DNA of 64,000 nucleotides from Nyssa sinensis (Eukaryota; Streptophyta; Magnoliopsida; Cornales; Nyssaceae). Below the pieces are notes generated by a model, which searched no databases, was not told where the DNA came from, and saw only the letters and a program-made list of their open reading frames with translations. The stretch covers positions 9,471,506 through 9,535,505 of the forward strand of contig CM018052.1 in assembly GCA_008638375.1 (NCBI GenBank), given 5' to 3'. Positions 59,219-64,000 of this stretch are shown here, in pieces; position 1 is the first letter of the stretch, and each line of letters starts with the position of its first letter. The position numbers and the translations under genes were made by a program.

Positions 59219-59273
59219 GAACTAATAGTACTAGGTTTTCTTGGTCTGGATTTTTGATTTGCTTTATTAGTTG

Positions 59274-60017
59274 ATTAGACATCGTATTTTCGCTTTGGGT
59301 ATTTTTAGATAAAGCTGGTGTTCTTGTCATTAATTCTTATTTTGAATTTTTGCATATTTATCATTTGGTCACAATTAATTTTAAAGCGGCATGTAATTTA
59401 ATCATTAACTTGATTTAGAATTTTAAGCCCACAAGACCTGTTTAATTCTATTTAGAATTTAATAATTACTTTTGTAACTATTTACACACTTCGATTGAAA
59501 ACTAATTTTTTTATATTTTTCTGCTAGAAAAGTAATTGAGAAGTTTGATATTCAACTTTCTATTTTGAAAGGTTAAAGATGAGGAATTTTCAAGAACAAA
59601 ATAAATTTGGACAAACCAAATTTTGAAAAAAAAAAAGAAAATATTATTGAGCTGAATTAAGTTGGAAATTGGGTATGATGACTAATACAAATTCAAGCAT
59701 AATTTTTATTTTTTATTTTTTTATTTAAAAAAAAGAAGAAGAAAGAAATAGATCAATAAAAACAAGTAGAAAATTGTGATTAATAATTTGAAAAAATGTT
59801 TGACTAATTAACATTATGCCGTAAGGCTGCAAAGAATATATCAATTGAATGTTTGATTAACCAACGTAATGGCACGGCACATCAAGAAAATATCCATTTA
59901 AAGATCCTTTTCTAAAGCAAACAGTTTTTGTGTGATAAACATTGTGCCACATCCTCTGTCATCATCTACCAAGATAATATCAGCTGGATATTTCTGAATT
60001 GAAAGTTGTGATCCTTC
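59274..60017. other. AT-rich upstream region of the P450 gene
   Basis: No transposon landmark after 59273. A-rich tracts at about 59626-59640 and 59728-59750. No coding frame. It presumably includes the P450 promoter. Confidence 0.5.
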
Positions 60018-60027
60018 TTTAAATAAG
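60018..60027 (+). promoter_or_regulatory. Probable TATA box of the P450 gene
   Basis: tttaaataag, about 66 bp before the ATG, followed by a purine-rich leader (gagagacagagagagacaca) typical of plant 5' untranslated regions. Confidence 0.5.
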
Positions 60028-60092
60028 CCTATGTTGAGAGACAGAGAGAGACACAGTTAGACATTACAAAGTCATATATAGTTCCCGAGTCC

Positions 60093-61000
60093 ATGGTGGA
60101 ATTACTTGTCTTTCTTCTACTTCTCCCTCCTCTTTTGTTTCTTATTAAAAAACGAAGAAAAAGAAATGGAGAAATGCCTCTTCCACCAGGTCCTCCAGGG
60201 CTCCCCTTCATTGGAAACTTGCACCAGCTTGATAACTCGGCTCCACATGATTACCTGTGGAAGCTCTCCAAAAAATATGGCCCCCTCATGTACTTGCAGC
60301 TCGGATTGGTACCAACCCTTGTAGTTTCTTCAGCAAAAATAGCAAAAGAGGTCCTAAAAACCCACGATCTCCAATTCTCTGGTAGACCATCCTTGCTTAG
60401 CCAGCAGAAACTATCTTACAATGGCTTAGATGTGGCTTTTGCTCCTTTTAGTGATTATTGGAGAGATATGAGAAAGATTTGCGTTCTTCACCTATTCAAC
60501 TCCAAGAGGGCTCAGTCCTTTCATTCTATTCGGGAGGACGAGGTTTCACGAATGATCAAAAAAATCTCCAATTTAGTTTCTGCTTCTAAACTCATCAATT
60601 TGAGCGAAGTACTACTTTCCCTCACGAGTGCCATAATAAGTAGAATTGCTTTTGGGAAGCGGTACGACGATGAAAGATGTGAGAGAAGTAAATTTCATGC
60701 CCTCCTTAATGAAGCTCAGGCTGTACTAGGAAGCTTCTTTGTGTCTGACCATTTTCCTTTTCTAAGTTGGATAGATAAACTCAGTGGACAGTCGATTCGG
60801 CTGGAAAAGGTTTTCAAGGAATTAGATCTGTTCTACGAAGAAATCATTGGCGAGCACCTTAATAAAAAGAATGTCAAGTCCAGGGAAGAGGATATAATTG
60901 ATGTCCTACTTCAGCTGCAGAAGGATAAGTCATTCACAATTGAACTCACTTTGAATCACATCAAAGCAGTGCTCATGGTAGTATATCTTTGTGTGCACAT

Positions 61001-61049
<49 letters not shown>

Positions 61050-61723
61050 GTCTACACATACATGTCCATAACATAGTTCACTAATTTATTTATGATATGA
61101 TTCGGTTTCCTTTACAGAATATATTTGTCGCTGGAACAGATACATCTGCTGCCACTTTGGTCTGGGCAATGACGATGCTAATTAAAAATCCAACAGTTAT
61201 GAAGAGACTGCAAGAAGAAGTTAGAAAGACAATAGGAAATGTAGATGTTATAAATGAGGATGATCTTCAGAGTCTTCCTTATCTCAAGGCAGTGGTCAAA
61301 GAGACACTGAGACTGCACCCTCCATCTCCATTGCTGGTTCCACGGGAAACAACTGAAAAATGCAATATTGATGGGTATGAGATTCGACCCAAAACCATGG
61401 TCTACGTGAATGCATGGGCAATTGGAAGAGATCCTGAATCTTGGAGAAACCCACAAGAGTTTTTTCCAGAGAGGTTCTTGGGCAGTTCTATTGACTACAA
61501 AGGACAAGATTTTCAGCTGATTCCATTTGGGTCGGGGCGAAGAGTTTGCCCCGGAATCTATCTTGGAACTGTGACTGTGGAGCTTGCACTTGCTAATCTT
61601 CTCTCCTCATTTGATTGGGAACTGCCAGTGGGGATGAAGAAGGAAGACATTGACACAGATGTCATGCCTGGTATTACAATGCATAAGAAAAATGCACTTT
61701 GCCTTGTGGCTAAGATAATATGA
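60093..61723 (+). CDS. Cytochrome P450 monooxygenase, CYP71/CYP83-type (exons 60093-60977 and 61118-61723)
   Basis: An ER-bound haem enzyme that oxidises small hydrophobic metabolites using electrons from P450 reductase. The exact substrate cannot be read from sequence. The spliced product is 496 residues, normal for the family. Order: N-terminal hydrophobic anchor (VELLVFLLLLPPLLFLI), basic stretch, proline hinge (PLPPGPPGLPFIGN); then exon 2 with the I-helix oxygen-binding AGTDTS (residues 300-305), K-helix ETLR (357-360), PERF (412-415) and the haem-binding FGSGRRVCPG (432-441, Cys439 as ligand). The 140-bp phase-0 intron sits just before AGTDTS, the conserved CYP71-clan position. The ATG lies in a good context (gtccatggt), and the anchor begins directly after it. 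No stop or frameshift was seen. Similarity to CYP83B1-like proteins in the FGKRY, FKELD and YKGQDF blocks suggests a CYP83/CYP71 relative. It appears to be the only functional host gene in the window. Confidence 0.93.
60978..61117 (+). other. P450 intron (140 bp) with CA/TA microsatellite
   Basis: Starts gtagtatatc after ...gtgctcatg and ends tttacag before aatatatttgtc, so the splice falls between codons. Contains acac...(CA)n followed by (TA)n at about 60998-61048. Confidence 0.9.
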
Positions 61724-62860
61724 TTGGTGTATGGATGAGTAGGAAAGAGAACATATTAATCCAAATTTGGTCATCTCTATATGTCAAGTGGTAATTGCAG
61801 ATAGTGATCTATATAATGGATTTTGACTGCCGTTATTTTGTTTAGTCCTACTTTCAGTGATTTGTATCCATAAATTATCAAATAGCTACCGTCATATTGC
61901 CTCCTTTAAGATTAATTTTCCCTTTTATTCTACCCTTATGATATGATTTGCATGCCCCAAATGAAAAAAGGAAAAGAATGTTGGGCTAGCTTATTAATTA
62001 TGAAAATGAAATCAGCTAGCCTATTCCATGGAGTCCTACACAGAATTCTAAAAATGAGAACAGTAACTTCCTTTAATGGGTCTATAAAATACTAATCTCT
62101 GTCTCATTTTAAGAATACATTTTGAAAAGATAAATATTTTGAGGAGACATGCATTTAATGCTTTCATACTTTAGTAAAAAGTATAATTTTACAAAATTAA
62201 CCTCCTTTCACATTAGTTACTACAATCACATCTATTATTAAAAAGAGTAATTTAAAAATTTTATAGTATTTTATATTTTGACTTTTCAAATAAAACTTTT
62301 CTTCTAAGACATTAAAAAATAAAAAAAAAATAACTCTTAAATTAGGACGAAGATAGTAAGATTTAGGAGGAACCTGATTCATGTGAGAATATGTATCACC
62401 CTAATCCATGCATAAGGAACCCCCAAGGACCTTCTTTTATTCCGAAAATGAACACAGATATATCAACCTTGATCTGTTTACTATATTATATATCCTTGTG
62501 TTGATTCCAACAAATTTTAGACTTTGCAAATATTATCTTAAAATTAATTACATAAACATGTTTATAAATCCAATAAAGGGTGTAGAAAAATATGGTGAGT
62601 ATTCCAATCAAGTCCATATATAAATTAAAACTAATTTATTCACGTGTGTGTGTGTGACAGATGATGGAAAAGACGGATCATCATTCATCAAGGACTACGA
62701 AACCTGTTTTCATGTGAGGTGTAGTAACTCCCTTTCATACAACTCCCAAAACACACGGCAAGTATTTGACAAAGATGCGTAGTGTTGGATATTTTGAGAA
62801 TGAACAAGGACGAAACCATGGTGCATTTCACAATTAATCAATTATGATTCTATTGCCGGG
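61724..62860. other. Downstream region of the P450 gene
   Basis: AT-rich, no gene recognised. The 3' untranslated region should lie in the first few hundred bases, but no clear poly(A) signal can be chosen. The small frames at 62197-62623 show no domain. Confidence 0.5.
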
Positions 62861-62864
62861 TCTA

Positions 62865-63020
62865 ACTTTTCTTTTACTAAAAAAATCATCCAAAGATTAA
62901 AGACCACACATCCACAAACTTTTCTTTTACTAAAAAATAATCCAAAGATTAAAGACCACACATCCACAAACTTTTCTTTTACTAAAAAATAATCCAAAGA
63001 TTAAAGACCACACATCCACA
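62865..63020. repeat. Three tandem copies of a 52-53-bp repeat
   Basis: acttttcttttactaaaaa...ccaaagattaaagaccacacatccaca begins at about 62865, 62918 and 62970 and ends at about 63020. Copies two and three are identical by eye; the first has two small differences. Confidence 0.92.
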
Positions 63021-63049
63021 TGCATGCTCTATGTATATCCTATTTTGTA

Positions 63050-63770
63050 ATTTCCAATGAATTGGACGGTATTAGAGGAATCAACATTTTCTATTCACCT
63101 TTGTGTTACAATCTTAATTCATTATGTATATAATTATATAAATTTTATATAATTATTTAATTTTAATTAAAAAATAAAAATTATATAAATTAAAAAAATA
63201 TGTGTATTATATTAGTGACAAATTATAGTTAAGGTATATACCCAAATAAAAAGAAAGAATCAACATTTTCAATTCACGTGCGTATTATAATCTTAATTCG
63301 TTATGTATATAATTATATGAATTTTATGCGACTATTTAATTTTAATTAAAAAATAAAAAATATATAAATTTAAAAAAATACATGTGCATTATATTATGTG
63401 ACAAATTATGATTAAGATATATATCTAAATAAAAAAAGTTTCTCGTATTTATACGACTATTTAATTTTAATTAAAAAATAAAAATTATATAAATTAAAAA
63501 AATACATGTATATTATATCAGTGGCAAATTATAGTTAAGGTATATACCCAAATAACAAAAGAATCAACATTTCCTATTCATGTGCGTGTTAAAATCTTAA
63601 TTCGTTACGTATATAATTATATATATTTTATGTAACTATTTAATTTTAATTAAAAAATAAAAAATATATAAATTAAAAATAATACTCGTGCATTATATTA
63701 GTGACAAATTATGATTAAAATATATATCTAAATAAACAAAAGTTTCTGTTATATATTTTGAAATTTAAAT
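63050..63770. repeat. AT-rich complex tandem repeat
   Basis: gaatcaacatt recurs at about 63078, 63258 and 63561, and the block tatttaattttaattaaaaaataaaaa at about 63150, 63333, 63459 and 63635. Two alternating unit types (with acaaattatagttaaggtatatacccaaata and acaaattatgattaagatatatatctaaata) make a longer unit of about 300 bp. Confidence 0.8.
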
Positions 63771-63919
63771 ATTATTTTATAAATTTCATCTCAATTTAAC
63801 AATGCGAGATATATATATACATATATATATAAATCAACTATTGATGTAAAAGACACTCGAACTCGAGATATTTAAATTTTATTTTTAACGTCTTTATTAC
63901 TTGACCGCGATCTGAGTGG

Positions 63920-63969
<50 letters not shown>

Positions 63970-64000
63970 TTATTCCTAGTACTGTTGCATGTTGATTGTC
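63771..64000. repeat. AT-rich end of the window with (TA)n microsatellite
   Basis: An uninterrupted TA run lies at about 63920-63966. Around 63860 a near-palindrome centred on ctcgaactcgag. No gene. Confidence 0.75.

Larger units (their letters stand above)
51832..59273 (+). repeat. Tandem duplication of the 3' end of element F
   Basis: Copy 1 is 51832-57682 (1589 bp once solo LTR G and its duplication are removed); copy 2 is 57683-59273 (1591 bp). Each holds the same 3' untranslated region, LTR, target-duplication gaact and about 50 bp of host flank (gaactaatagtactagg... to ttattagttg). The breakpoints share the trinucleotide ttg (51829-51831, 57680-57682, 59271-59273). Because host flank is included, the duplication happened after F had inserted. 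Confidence 0.9.

Noticed and set aside
60093..61076. The P450 as two genes or a frame running into CA/TA-rich peptides
   Set aside because: The 327-residue frame simply reads into the intron; GT-AG borders and the conserved intron site give one 496-residue protein.

Overview
This is a plant nuclear genomic window, most likely from a eudicot with a large, repeat-rich genome. It is AT-rich and contains one intact cytochrome P450 gene of the CYP71/CYP83 type, with an N-terminal anchor and a single GT-AG intron. Almost everything else is nested transposable elements: Ty3/gypsy, Ty1/copia, chromovirus-type LTRs and one CACTA DNA transposon. No RNA gene, CRISPR array or prokaryotic feature was seen.

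Layout. (1) 1-10157: an Athila-like Ty3/gypsy element (A). Its 5' LTR is cut by the window edge, gag and pol are degenerate, reverse transcriptase and RNase H are deleted, and a roughly 4 kb 3' region carries a 69-bp repeat array with paired 8-bp palindromes. (2) 10158-11091: the remaining end of an inverted chromovirus-type LTR (I), into which A appears to have inserted. (3) 11092-12170, 21698-22214 and 37276-38042: three pieces of one old, diverged copia element (J). (4) 12171-21697: a CACTA transposon (E; CACTA ends, AGG target duplication) carrying fourteen 161-bp tandem repeats, interrupted by a 3641-bp solo LTR (D; duplication CTATT). (5) 22215-37275: a complete chromovirus (B; 3-kb LTRs, GGTTG duplication, chromodomain), split in its integrase by a 3877-bp solo LTR (C; duplication AGGTG). 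(6) 38043-41464: intergenic DNA with no gene seen. (7) 41465-59218: a copia element (F) with a solo LTR (H) in its integrase, a tandem duplication of its 3' end, and a further inverted solo LTR (G; duplication TCAAT) in the first copy of its 3' LTR. (8) 60093-61723: the P450 gene. (9) 61724-64000: AT-rich DNA with short tandem repeats.

The target-site duplications give a relative order. J is older than E and B; E is older than D; B is older than C; I is older than A; F is older than H; and the F 3'-end duplication is older than G. No retroelement open reading frame is intact. In chromovirus B eight of nine in-frame stops are TAG, most of them apparently at former CAG glutamine codons, as expected from deamination of methylated cytosine.

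The least expected structures are regulatory-looking. LTR copies D, G and H carry paired TGACGTCA palindromes (intact or decayed) exactly 11 bp apart. A degenerate module with a GGACTC...GTCC-type dyad recurs two to four times in every chromovirus-type LTR long enough to contain it. The Athila-like element has its paired-palindrome array, and the CACTA element its satellite-like array. None of these is proven functional, and no new multi-gene system was identified.
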